A DNA stretch of 8,142 nt from an uncultured Lachnospiraceae bacterium (GTDB lineage: Bacteria; Bacillota_A; Clostridia; Lachnospirales; Lachnospiraceae). A model generated the notes under the pieces. The model had not been told where the DNA came from and did no database searches. It saw nothing but the letters and a program-made list of their open reading frames with translations. The translations under genes and the position numbers were made by a program. Below, in pieces: positions 1-7,347 of this stretch (positions are counted from its first letter, which is position 1; each line of letters opens with the position of its first letter). The stretch is from contig CACZHN010000116.1 of assembly GCA_902780985.1 (NCBI GenBank), positions 1 to 8,142 on the forward strand, written 5' to 3'.

Positions 1-954
1 CTGAAATCTCCGAATAAAGATATAATGAATGCAATGGCAAGCGATGTGCTTGCACTTAATGCATATGATAAACATGCGGATGACCTGTCTATACCTAATG
101 TTCTGAGACAGAGCATAAAGCTTATAGCAGTACTTCCGATGATCGCGGCATATTCGTATCTGTCCTACAGACATATATACCAGAGAAGAGGATTATATAT
201 TCATAATCCTAAGCCGGAACTGTCTGCGGCGGAAAACATTTTACGAATACTGCGTCAGGATAAGAGCTTCACACCGCTTGAAGCAAAAGTCCTGGATATA
301 GCGCTGGTACTCCATGCGGAGCACGGCGGCGGAAACAATTCCACATTTACAACTCACGTTGTAACTTCGTCGGGTACGGATACTTATTCTTCGGTTGCGG
401 CATCTCTTTGCTCACTTAAGGGACCGAAGCACGGCGGAGCGAATATCAAGGTTATGAAGATGTTTGACGAGATCAAGCGTAACGTTCATGACTGGAAGGA
501 TGATGACGAGCTTTCCGCATATCTTCTGAAGATACTCAGAAAAGAAGCCTTCGACAAGTCGGGACTTATCTACGGTATGGGCCATGCGGTTTATACCATT
601 TCCGATCCGAGAGCCGAAGTGCTTGAGAAATATACAATGGAAATGGCGGCTGAATGCGGCAGACAGGATGAAGCGGATCTTTATCACAGTGTTGCCCGTA
701 TTGCTCCTGAGCTTATGAGACAGGAGAGGAAAATGTATAAGCCGGTAAGTCCTAATATTGATTTTTACAGCGGTTTTGCCTATAATATGCTGAATATCCC
801 GGATGAGTTCATAACGCCGCTTTTTGCCATCGCAAGAATAGCGGGCTGGAGTGCTCATCGTATTGAGGAACTTACCTGTGCCGGAAAGATCATCAGACCG
901 GCATATATGTCTGTTGCTCAGGATGAGGAATATATACCATTGTCCGAGAGATAG
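1..954 (+). CDS. gltA: Citrate synthase, 3' part (5' end outside the window)
   Basis: Condenses oxaloacetate with acetyl-CoA to citrate, the entry step of the oxidative TCA branch, which in anaerobic Clostridia mainly feeds 2-oxoglutarate and glutamate synthesis. The frame is open from base 1 with no stop, so the first in-frame ATG at 25 is internal; 317 residues are visible and a full-length relative would be roughly 430-460. The family motifs appear in order: the oxaloacetate-binding HAEHGGGN segment, GPKHGGAN with the first catalytic His (codon 430-432), GMGHAVY..DPRA with the second (583-585), and NIDFYSG with the catalytic Asp (760-762). All three catalytic residues of the si-type enzyme are therefore present. 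A 2-methylcitrate synthase role cannot be excluded from sequence alone. It ends 25 nt before the amylase start with no terminator between, so the two are probably co-transcribed. Confidence 0.93.
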   Translation: MKSPNKDIMNAMASDVLALNAYDKHADDLSIPNVLRQSIKLIAVLPMIAAYSYLSYRHIYQRRGLYIHNPKPELSAAENILRILRQDKSFTPLEAKVLDIALVLHAEHGGGNNSTFTTHVVTSSGTDTYSSVAASLCSLKGPKHGGANIKVMKMFDEIKRNVHDWKDDDELSAYLLKILRKEAFDKSGLIYGMGHAVYTISDPRAEVLEKYTMEMAAECGRQDEADLYHSVARIAPELMRQERKMYKPVSPNIDFYSGFAYNMLNIPDEFITPLFAIARIAGWSAHRIEELTCAGKIIRPAYMSVAQDEEYIPLSER

Positions 955-965
955 GTTTTTTGTAT

Positions 966-970
966 GGAGG
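966..970 (+). promoter_or_regulatory. Ribosome binding site fixing the amylase start
   Basis: GGAGG sits 9 nt before the ATG at 980. It decides between this start and an in-frame GTG at 851, which would add 43 residues of non-amylase sequence inside the citrate synthase gene. Confidence 0.8.
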
Positions 971-979
971 TTACAGGCA

Positions 980-2386
980 ATGATTGATAATGGAATTATT
1001 ATGCAGTATTTCGAGTGGTTTCTGAAGGGGGACGGAACACTCTGGAAGAAGGCTGCCGAAGAGGCAAAGCGTCTTGCTGCTGTGGGAGTTACTTCTCTTT
1101 GGATGCCGCCTGCTTATAAGGGAGCGGATGGTGCCGAAGATTCAGGCTATACCGTATACGATCTTTACGATCTGGGAGAATTCGATCAGAAGGGTTCCGT
1201 AAGAACAAAGTACGGAACAAAGGACGAGTACGTAGCCGCTATAAAGGAATTAAAGAAGAACAGGATAAATGTATATGCCGACGTGGTTCTCAATCGCAGG
1301 ATGGGAGCCGATAAGACAGAGGAGGTTCAGGCTTCCGAGTTCAACGGCAGAAACCGTTATCAGATGATCGGCGAAGGCAAGGTCATCGGTGCGCCTGTAT
1401 ATGATTTTCCGGGAAGACGAAATAAATATTCGGACTTCAAATGGAACTGGACTCATTTCGAGGGAATCGACTGGAATCAGGACAATACGGATTCCGCATA
1501 TGACTACCTCATGGGTTCGGATATAGATTTCAATAACAAAGAAGTATATGATGAACTGGTAAGATGGGCTGTATGGTATCTGAAGACAACGGGTGCCGAC
1601 GGTTTCCGTCTTGATGCGGTTAAGCATATACCTACTTCATTCTACAGAAACTTCCTGATCAAAGTAAGAGAGCTTACCGGCAAGGAACTCTTTACTGTAG
1701 GAGAATACTGGCACGGTGATGTTAACAAGCTCACATCATATCTGGGTGAGATCAATTCCGAGGCATCGCTTTTCGATGTGCCGTTACATTTCAACTTCCT
1801 TCACTGCTCGCAGGCACGCGGTGCTTATGACTTAAGAAGGATATTTGACGATTCGCTCTTAAGCAGAAATCCGCTGAAGGCAGTAACCTTCGTGGATAAT
1901 CACGATACACAGCCGGGACAGCCGATGGAATCTTACATCGAAGAGTGGTTCAAGCCGCTGGCTTATGCGCTGATACTTCTCAGACGCGAAGGCTATCCAT
2001 GTGTATTCTACGGTGATTATTACGGAATACCTCACGATAAGATCAAGGGTATGAAGCCTGTGCTGGATAAACTTATGAAACTTCGCAAGACCAAGGCTTA
2101 CGGTGAACAGCATGATTACTTCGATGATCCGGACTGCATCGGCTGGACAAGAGAGGGAGACAAGGATCATAAGGATTCGGGTCTCGCGGTTGTTATGTCC
2201 GACGGAAGAGGCGGAACAAAGAGAATGTACATCGGACGCCAGTTTGCGGGAAAGCATTTCTCCGATATGCTCGGAAATGCAAAGTACAACATCAAGATTG
2301 ATGATGAAGGATGCGGTGAGTTTTATGTAAACCGCTGTGGAGTATCAGTATGGGTTCATAAAGAACCTAAGACGGGGGAGAAATAA
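980..2386 (+). CDS. Cytoplasmic alpha-amylase, GH13 subfamily 5
   Basis: An endo-acting alpha-1,4-glucan hydrolase of 468 residues that aligns from memory along nearly its whole length with Bacillus licheniformis amylase (BLA), and resembles E. coli AmyA. It begins at once with the family start NGIIMQYFEWF and has no signal peptide, so it should act on cytosolic glycogen or maltodextrins. The catalytic set is present: nucleophile Asp212 in GFRLDAVKH, acid/base Glu242 in GEYW, and transition-state Asp309 in FVDNHD. The C-terminal beta domain is complete (SGLAVVMSDG, RMYIGRQFAG). There are two oddities. The region-I motif reads DVVLNR, with Arg106 (codon 1295-1297) in place of the usual His. 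Domain B is also about 19 residues shorter than BLA between Trp165 and Tyr174. The stop overlaps the next start by one base (TAATG), implying translational coupling to yerC. Family assignment is certain; normal activity is not. Confidence 0.94.
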   Translation: MIDNGIIMQYFEWFLKGDGTLWKKAAEEAKRLAAVGVTSLWMPPAYKGADGAEDSGYTVYDLYDLGEFDQKGSVRTKYGTKDEYVAAIKELKKNRINVYADVVLNRRMGADKTEEVQASEFNGRNRYQMIGEGKVIGAPVYDFPGRRNKYSDFKWNWTHFEGIDWNQDNTDSAYDYLMGSDIDFNNKEVYDELVRWAVWYLKTTGADGFRLDAVKHIPTSFYRNFLIKVRELTGKELFTVGEYWHGDVNKLTSYLGEINSEASLFDVPLHFNFLHCSQARGAYDLRRIFDDSLLSRNPLKAVTFVDNHDTQPGQPMESYIEEWFKPLAYALILLRREGYPCVFYGDYYGIPHDKIKGMKPVLDKLMKLRKTKAYGEQHDYFDDPDCIGWTREGDKDHKDSGLAVVMSDGRGGTKRMYIGRQFAGKHFSDMLGNAKYNIKIDDEGCGEFYVNRCGVSVWVHKEPKTGEK

Positions 2387-2688
2387 TGGCAAAAACCATT
2401 AGAACAGAAACAGTTGAAGAGTTTTTCAGTGCCATAAGATCACTGAAGACTGAAGAGGAGTTCTTTCAATTCTTCGAGGATATATGTACAACCAACGAGG
2501 TTCTTTCCATAGCTGACAGACTGCGTGTTGCCAAACTGCTTTACGAAGGCAAGACGTATATCGAGATAGCAAAGGAAACAGGAGCATCAACGGCTACCAT
2601 CAGTCGTGTCAACAGATCCATGGGTTACGGAAACGGAAGCTATGAATATATCTTTGAGCGACTCGGTGTCAAAAAGGAAAAGGAGTAA
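2386..2688 (+). CDS. yerC: YerC/YecD-type TrpR-superfamily DNA-binding protein
   Basis: A 100-residue all-helical regulator of the TrpR superfamily. The N-terminal half (EEFFSAIRSLKTEEEFFQFF) and the NEVLSIADRLRVAKLLYEGKTY core are hallmarks of the YerC family of Firmicutes. A helix-turn-helix lies at about residues 56-78 (IEIAKETGASTATISRVNRSM). Relatives bind DNA as dimers in the manner of TrpR; the ligand and target genes of YerC proteins are poorly known, and I see no trp genes here. The start overlaps the amylase stop by one base, with a GGGGGAG ribosome site 5 nt upstream, so its translation probably depends on ribosomes leaving the amylase gene. The nearest candidate targets would be genes of this same operon, but that is inference only. 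Confidence 0.9.
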   Translation: MAKTIRTETVEEFFSAIRSLKTEEEFFQFFEDICTTNEVLSIADRLRVAKLLYEGKTYIEIAKETGASTATISRVNRSMGYGNGSYEYIFERLGVKKEKE

Positions 2689-2694
2689 CTATTT

Positions 2695-4008
2695 ATGGAT
2701 CCCGGTTCCATAGTACAGCTGATTGTACTTATTATCCTGATCATATTGTCAGGATTCTTTTCTGCGGCGGAGACGGCGCTTACCACGGTAAACGTGAATA
2801 AGCTGAGGGCTCTCTCCGACGAAGGCGGCAGACGCGGAAAGAAGGCCCTGCGCGTTATTAAAATGCGCGATAATTCATCGAAGCTTCTGTCGGCAATTCT
2901 TATAGGCAACAACATAGTCAATCTGTCGGCATCCGCACTTGCAACCCTTCTTGCCACGAATCTTTTCGGCAAGGCGTGGGTCGGAGCTGCGACGGGAATA
3001 CTCACATTTATAATTCTTATACTCGGAGAGATAACACCGAAAACACTTGCAACACTGTATAATGTTCAGCTGTCGCTTTTTTTTGGCGCACCGGTTGCAT
3101 TTCTTATGGTGATCCTTACTCCGGTCATATGGATCCTTAATAAGCTGTCCAGAGGACTCTTTATGCTCATGAGGATCAATCCGGATGAGAATCCTAATCA
3201 GATGACCGAGGGCGAGCTTCTTGCGGTACTGGATGCCAGCAACGAAGAAGGTGTAATAGAGCCTGAGGAAAAGAAGATGATCACCAACGTGGTGGACTTC
3301 GGTGACGCGCTGTCCAAGGATATAATGATCCCGAGAGCGGATATGGTATGTGTGGATACCAAGGCAGGATTTGACGATATAATAGCTATCCTTGAGGAGG
3401 ACAGTTTCTCCAGACTTCCTGTTTACAGTGAGTCCAAGGATAAGATCATCGGTATCCTGAATATCAAGGATATGGTCCTTTACAGAGAGAAACACGGTAA
3501 GGAAAACTTCTCCGTGGAAAAGGTCATGAGGGAGCCGGTATATGTTTACGAGTATCAGAGAACCGCACAGATTTTCTCTGACATGAAGACTTCATCGGTT
3601 ACTATGTGCATAGTACTTGATGAATACGGTATCACCGCGGGACTTATCACCATGGAAGACCTGATCGAAGAGATCGTAGGTGATATCAGAGATGAGTATG
3701 ACGACAGTGAGGATGAACTCATCAAGAATATAGGCGAGAATAAGTACGACGTGGATGCGTCGATCAAGCTGGATGACTTAAATGATGCCATCGGCACGAG
3801 ACTGTTCTCGGACAATTACGATTCTGTAGGCGGACTTGTTATAGAACTGCTGGACAGGCTTCCGGAAGTGGGAGATGCAGCGGTTCAGAAGGAGACTTCT
3901 ATCCGCGTTACCAGCGTCGGCAGGAACAGAGTAGAGAGAGTAGAGCTCAGTATCGATCCGGATTACACCGAGGAAGATGAGGAGTCAGAGGATGGAGAAA
4001 ACGGATAA
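2695..4008 (+). CDS. CNNM/CorC-family (DUF21-CBS-CorC_HlyC) membrane ion transporter
   Basis: A 437-residue integral membrane protein, often annotated as hemolysin-related. Related CNNM/CorC proteins, such as MpfA of Staphylococcus and its Bacillus relatives, export Mg2+ and protect against excess divalent metal; the same role is inferred here. The DUF21 membrane domain spans about residues 1-155, with hydrophobic segments near 5-25, 62-90, 97-111 and 126-148 and the conserved stretches SGFFSAAETAL (19-29), GNNIVN (71-76) and GEITPKTLAT (111-120). The linker IMIPRADM (210-217) leads into two CBS repeats (about 213-265 and 275-330), which in this family bind adenine nucleotides. A CorC_HlyC domain follows (about 345-420), then a very acidic tail. 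The ribosome site AGGAG at 2681-2685 lies 9 nt before the ATG, and the gap to yerC is only 6 nt. Its end overlaps the next gene. No family motif appears to be missing. Confidence 0.92.
   Translation: MDPGSIVQLIVLIILIILSGFFSAAETALTTVNVNKLRALSDEGGRRGKKALRVIKMRDNSSKLLSAILIGNNIVNLSASALATLLATNLFGKAWVGAATGILTFIILILGEITPKTLATLYNVQLSLFFGAPVAFLMVILTPVIWILNKLSRGLFMLMRINPDENPNQMTEGELLAVLDASNEEGVIEPEEKKMITNVVDFGDALSKDIMIPRADMVCVDTKAGFDDIIAILEEDSFSRLPVYSESKDKIIGILNIKDMVLYREKHGKENFSVEKVMREPVYVYEYQRTAQIFSDMKTSSVTMCIVLDEYGITAGLITMEDLIEEIVGDIRDEYDDSEDELIKNIGENKYDVDASIKLDDLNDAIGTRLFSDNYDSVGGLVIELLDRLPEVGDAAVQKETSIRVTSVGRNRVERVELSIDPDYTEEDEESEDGENG
3980..3984 (+). promoter_or_regulatory. Ribosome binding site deciding the DUF1836 gene start
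   Basis: AGGAG is 7 nt before the ATG at 3992. The alternative in-frame ATG at 3977 has only GAGG 3 nt upstream, which is too close, so 3992 is preferred. Confidence 0.6.
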
Positions 4009-4570
4009 GGAATTCCAGGAACTCAAAAAGAGCATAAGAGAGCTGATAAAGCTGGACTTTATAACTCCGGATGAGATCCCGGGAATGGAACTCTATATGG
4101 ATCAGCTTACCAGATATATGGATAAGCATTTGGGAAGTACCCTGAGAGATGAATCCGACAAGGCACTTACCAAGACCATGATCAACAACTATACGAAGAA
4201 TAAGCTCATACCTCCTCCGGAGAAGAAGAGATATTCCCGTAAGCATCTTATCCTGTTGATATACATTTATTACCTGAAAAATGTTGTGTCGATCAACGAC
4301 ATAAGAAGAATCCTCGGACCAATGACGGAAAACGACTTCGCTGAGGATGATGTATTTGAGTTTTATAAGTCAATCTTCGAAATGGAGAAGCTCCAGTATT
4401 TCAATACCGAGGCCGCTGTTATAAAGTCCTCGCAGATTGTTGATAAGAAGCTTCAGGACGACGAGGATGAATATCTGAAGAAGATGGCATTTATCTATCT
4501 TCTCGGGTATGACATTTTCATGAAGAAAAGACTTATGGAAAAATTGATAGATGATCTGCCTGAGGAATAG
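3992..4570 (+). CDS. DUF1836 domain protein with MerR-like helix-turn-helix
   Basis: A 192-residue soluble protein of the DUF1836 family, common in Firmicutes and of unknown function. The diagnostic block is at about residues 59-108: LTKTMINNYTKNKLIPPPEKK, then RYSRKHLILLIYIYYLKNVVSINDI, which looks like the winged helix-turn-helix of MerR proteins. The N-terminus is helical and charged, and the C-terminal part (about 120-190) is predicted helical and acidic. I see no effector-binding motif, so any role as a transcriptional regulator rests on the fold resemblance. The chosen start overlaps the transporter gene by 17 nt, pointing to coupled translation. It is followed 20 nt later by the ABC-F gene. 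An earlier start at 3977 would add five residues (MRSQR). Confidence 0.85.
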   Translation: MEKTDKEFQELKKSIRELIKLDFITPDEIPGMELYMDQLTRYMDKHLGSTLRDESDKALTKTMINNYTKNKLIPPPEKKRYSRKHLILLIYIYYLKNVVSINDIRRILGPMTENDFAEDDVFEFYKSIFEMEKLQYFNTEAAVIKSSQIVDKKLQDDEDEYLKKMAFIYLLGYDIFMKKRLMEKLIDDLPEE

Positions 4571-4590
4571 GCACAGAGGAGAGAAAAATT

Positions 4591-6219
4591 ATGATAAGCG
4601 CAAACAATGTATCACTGAGATTCGGAAAGAAAGCACTGTTTGAAGATGTTAACATTACATTTTCACCGGGCAACTGCTACGGACTTATAGGTGCCAACGG
4701 AGCCGGTAAGTCTACATTTCTTAAGATCCTTTCAGGACAGCTGGAGTCTACAACGGGTGATGTAACCATGGACCCGGGCGAGAGACTTTCCGTGCTGGAG
4801 CAGGATCACTTTAAATACGATGAATATTCTGTTCTTGATACAGTTATCATGGGTAACAAGAGACTGTACGAGATTCGTCAGGAGAAGGATGCAATCTACG
4901 CTAAAGAAGATTTCACTGATGAAGACGGTGTAAGAGCTTCCGAGCTCGAGGCTGAATTTGCCGAGATGGATGGATGGAACGCAGAGGCTGATGCCGAGAC
5001 ACTCCTTAACGGTCTTGGTGTAAGTACAGAGGATCATTACAAAATGATGAGCGAGCTGGAGGACAGCATCAAGGTCAAGGTGCTCCTTGCACAGGCACTG
5101 TTCGGTAATCCTGACGTTCTTCTTCTGGATGAGCCTACAAACCACCTTGATCTGGACGCTATCGGCTGGCTTGAGGAGTTCCTTATCAACTTCGAAAATA
5201 CAGTCATCGTAGTAAGCCACGACAGATATTTTCTGAATAAGGTTTGTACACATACAGCGGATCTTGACTACGGTAAGATCCAGATCTACGCAGGTAACTA
5301 TGACTTCTGGTATGAGTCAAGCTCACTCATGATGCGTCAGAGAAAGGAAGCCAACAAGAAGAAGGAAGAGCAGATCAAGGAGCTGAAGGAATTCATCGCC
5401 AGATTCTCCGCTAACGCTTCCAAGTCTAAGCAGGCTACATCACGTAAGAAGGCTCTTGAGAAAATCGAGCTGGATGATATCAAGCCATCAAGCAGAAAGT
5501 ATCCTTTCATCGAGTTCAGACCGAACAGAGAGATCGGAAATGAAGTCCTTACCGTTCAGCATATCTCCAAGACTGTTGACGGCGTTAAGCTTCTGGATGA
5601 TATAACATTTACAGTAGGTCGTGAGGATAAGATCGCATTTGTAGGTCCTAAGACTCAGGCTACAACAATGCTCTTCAAGATCCTTGCAGGAGAAGAGGAG
5701 CCGGATGAGGGAGATTACAAGTGGGGTGTTACAACATCTCAGGGTTATTTCCCTAAGGATAATACAAAGGAATTCGATAATGACCTTGTTATCGTTGACT
5801 GGCTTACACAGTTCTCTGAGGAGAAGGATGCTACATACGTAAGAGGTTTCCTCGGAAGAATGCTTTTCAGAGGTGAGGACGGAATCAAGAAGGTTAAGGT
5901 CCTTTCGGGAGGAGAGAAGGTAAGATGCCTTCTTGCCAAGCTTCAGATCATGGGCTGCAACTGCCTGATCCTTGATGAGCCTACAAACCACCTTGATATG
6001 GAGGCTATTACATCACTTAACAATGCACTTATGAAGTTCCCTGGAATCGTACTGTTCGCATGTCAGGATCATCAGTTCATCCAGACAACAGCAAACCGTA
6101 TCATGGAGCTTACGGACAGCGGACTTATCGATAAGCAGTGTACATACGACGAGTACCTGGAGAACGATGAGCTGGCTCGTAAGAGAATGATCATGAACTT
6201 CGATAATGCGGAGGACTAA
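4591..6219 (+). CDS. ABC-F family ATPase (YkpA/YbiT-like) with one degenerate ATP site
   Basis: A 542-residue soluble protein with two tandem ATP-binding domains joined by a charged helical linker (about 240-315) and no membrane segment, as in ABC-F translation factors that act on the ribosome. It resembles the YkpA/YbiT branch, not the antibiotic-resistance proteins. Domain 1 has Walker A GANGAGKST (34-42), Q-loop LEQDHF, Walker B LLLDE (177-181) and switch His210. Domain 2 has an intact signature LSGGEKV (438-444) and Walker B LILDE (459-463). However, the domain 1 signature position reads LEDSIKV (156-162), the domain 2 Walker A reads GPKTQATT (352-359) with Thr358 where Lys is expected, and the domain 2 switch position is Gln492 in place of His. 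These three changes fall on the same composite site. The ribosome site AGGAG at 4577-4581 is 9 nt before the ATG. It is the last gene of the train. Confidence 0.92.
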   Translation: MISANNVSLRFGKKALFEDVNITFSPGNCYGLIGANGAGKSTFLKILSGQLESTTGDVTMDPGERLSVLEQDHFKYDEYSVLDTVIMGNKRLYEIRQEKDAIYAKEDFTDEDGVRASELEAEFAEMDGWNAEADAETLLNGLGVSTEDHYKMMSELEDSIKVKVLLAQALFGNPDVLLLDEPTNHLDLDAIGWLEEFLINFENTVIVVSHDRYFLNKVCTHTADLDYGKIQIYAGNYDFWYESSSLMMRQRKEANKKKEEQIKELKEFIARFSANASKSKQATSRKKALEKIELDDIKPSSRKYPFIEFRPNREIGNEVLTVQHISKTVDGVKLLDDITFTVGREDKIAFVGPKTQATTMLFKILAGEEEPDEGDYKWGVTTSQGYFPKDNTKEFDNDLVIVDWLTQFSEEKDATYVRGFLGRMLFRGEDGIKKVKVLSGGEKVRCLLAKLQIMGCNCLILDEPTNHLDMEAITSLNNALMKFPGIVLFACQDHQFIQTTANRIMELTDSGLIDKQCTYDEYLENDELARKRMIMNFDNAED

Positions 6220-6251
6220 TCCGGTCCGGTTATAATAAGAATAACGAAGTG

Positions 6252-6297
6252 ACGCCCCTGAGTCATGTTGCGAACGCGTACATGCCCTCAGGGGCGT
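6252..6297. terminator. Probable bidirectional terminator between convergent genes
   Basis: An 11-bp perfect GC-rich stem (6252-6262 with 6287-6297) is extended by a 5-bp inner stem (6264-6268 with 6280-6284). On the plus strand it is followed by a weak T-rich tail (TTCCTTTGT); on the minus strand the downstream side is also only modestly T-rich. It lies in the 116-nt gap between the stop of the ABC-F gene and the stop of the convergent minus-strand gene and could serve both. Confidence 0.75.
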
Positions 6298-6335
6298 TCC
6301 TTTGTCAAAATGATGCATTATCTCCGTTCAGTTGT

Positions 6336-7217
6336 CTATTGGCGGGAGAGAATGTACGTCACGAAGTTATTCGCACTTGTGAGGTTCCTCTCTGAGGTTC
6401 CCGGGAAGCATATATACACATCCGTATACTTCAGGCCCATACCCTTGATGCAGGCAAGATCGCTTACATCGATGGCATATGCCACGGTCTGGCCGTCTTT
6501 ACCCTTTGCGGTTACCAGCCTGTCGGAGCATTTTGCAATGGTGTCAGGTGTCAAAATCTGATCAACCGGATGTATCTGTCCGTTTTCCGCACATATTTCC
6601 ATTCCTGCTTTATTTGAGAACAGGATATCGAAGTAGTTGTTGGTGCAGTATCCCGAGAAAGACATGTACTTATATGTTGCGGTCTGATCGTTTCCGGATT
6701 CGATCGAGTATCTGTCCAGGGTGATATCCTTTAAGGATTCTACTTTATAGCCCTTGTTCAGCTTATATTCCTTCAGATAGTCTGAAATGATCTCGGTGTT
6801 GGTCTCTCCCGAGATGTCGTAGCTGTTTACGATGGCGTAAGAGAAGCCCACAGGTCTTGTGAAGTCGTAGATCAGGCTTATCACATAAGCTATGAATACA
6901 ACGATGACAACCGAAATGACGATCGGCCATTTGTAGTAGTATAAGAAATACTTCAGCTTTTCCATACCGGACATGCCTTTTGTCCGTTTCTTGTAAAGCT
7001 CTCTTTCGTTCTTCATTTTCTGGAATACATTTTTCGTATAGTGTTCCAGATTGTCTTCGGCATCCTCGTTCGGACCGCTTTCTTCAGCGCTTTTCTTGTT
7101 GGAATCTATATGCTTTTTGTACATATTATCCAATTCACCCGATTCATGAAGAGCTGCTTCTTCATCGGTTCCTCGAACAGGAGGGATGTTTTCTTTGTCG
7201 GATTCTGAGTATCTCAT
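6336..7217 (-). CDS. Single-pass membrane protein of unknown function with large extracytoplasmic domain
   Basis: I do not recognise a named family with confidence. The 293 residues divide into a highly charged, low-hydrophobicity N-terminal region (about 1-85, rich in Glu, Lys, Asp and Ser, probably disordered), a basic and aromatic juxtamembrane patch (EKLKYFLYYYKW, 86-97), one transmembrane helix (about 97-117), and a C-terminal domain of about 175 residues predicted to lie outside the cell. The layout of a YYK-type patch before a single helix is common among uncharacterised Lachnospiraceae proteins. The outer domain contains a stretch (YFDILFSNKAGMEICAENG, then HPVDQIL) that recalls part of a periplasmic-binding fold, but this is only a resemblance. 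Five Cys lie in the outer domain (191, 209, 230, 256, 270). The start is supported by GGAG (7230-7227) 9 nt upstream. It is transcribed divergently from the sugar-binding lipoprotein gene. Confidence 0.85.
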   Translation of the reverse strand: MRYSESDKENIPPVRGTDEEAALHESGELDNMYKKHIDSNKKSAEESGPNEDAEDNLEHYTKNVFQKMKNERELYKKRTKGMSGMEKLKYFLYYYKWPIVISVVIVVFIAYVISLIYDFTRPVGFSYAIVNSYDISGETNTEIISDYLKEYKLNKGYKVESLKDITLDRYSIESGNDQTATYKYMSFSGYCTNNYFDILFSNKAGMEICAENGQIHPVDQILTPDTIAKCSDRLVTAKGKDGQTVAYAIDVSDLACIKGMGLKYTDVYICFPGTSERNLTSANNFVTYILSRQ

Positions 7218-7270
7218 AAGTCGTATCTCCGTAAAATAATGTTAATCTTTAAGTAATAAGATTTAACGAT

Positions 7271-7299
7271 ATTCTAACAAAAAAAGGGAGCATTGTAAA
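7271..7299 (-). promoter_or_regulatory. Sigma-A-type promoter for the minus-strand membrane protein gene
   Basis: Reading on the minus strand, TTTACA (7299-7294) is separated by exactly 17 nt from TAGAAT (7276-7271). Both boxes match the consensus at five of six positions. Transcription would start near 7264, giving a leader of about 47 nt that includes the GGAG ribosome site. Confidence 0.6.
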
Positions 7300-7335
7300 A
7301 CTTTTGTAAAATATGCCCAAAAAAAATGTGTAAAA
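7294..7335. repeat. Three TGTAAAA direct repeats in the divergent control region
   Basis: TGTAAAA occurs at 7294-7300, 7305-7311 and 7329-7335. The first two are 11 nt apart, about one helical turn. The first overlaps the minus-strand -35 box and the third lies 12 nt upstream of the plus-strand -35 box. They could be binding sites for a shared regulator, but A-rich intergenic DNA can produce such repeats by chance. Confidence 0.35.
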
Positions 7336-7347
7336 AGCACATTTTGC

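Noticed and set aside
412..858. Antisense open frame within the citrate synthase gene, and similar antisense frames in the amylase, transporter and ABC-F genes
   Set aside because: They lie opposite strongly recognised genes, have no domain character and no convincing ribosome sites; they are by-products of coding bias.
851..979. Upstream GTG extension of the amylase by 43 codons
   Set aside because: It lies mostly inside the citrate synthase gene, the added residues do not resemble GH13 proteins, and the ATG at 980 has an ideal GGAGG site and the normal family N-terminus.
3977..3991. Earlier ATG for the DUF1836 gene
   Set aside because: Its only ribosome-site candidate is 3 nt away; the ATG at 3992 has AGGAG at 7 nt. 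The difference is five residues and remains open.
5056..5082. Interpretation of the ABC-F gene as a pseudogene
   Set aside because: The frame is intact over 542 codons with good codon use, and all other motifs including one complete ATP site are preserved, so selective degeneration fits better than decay.
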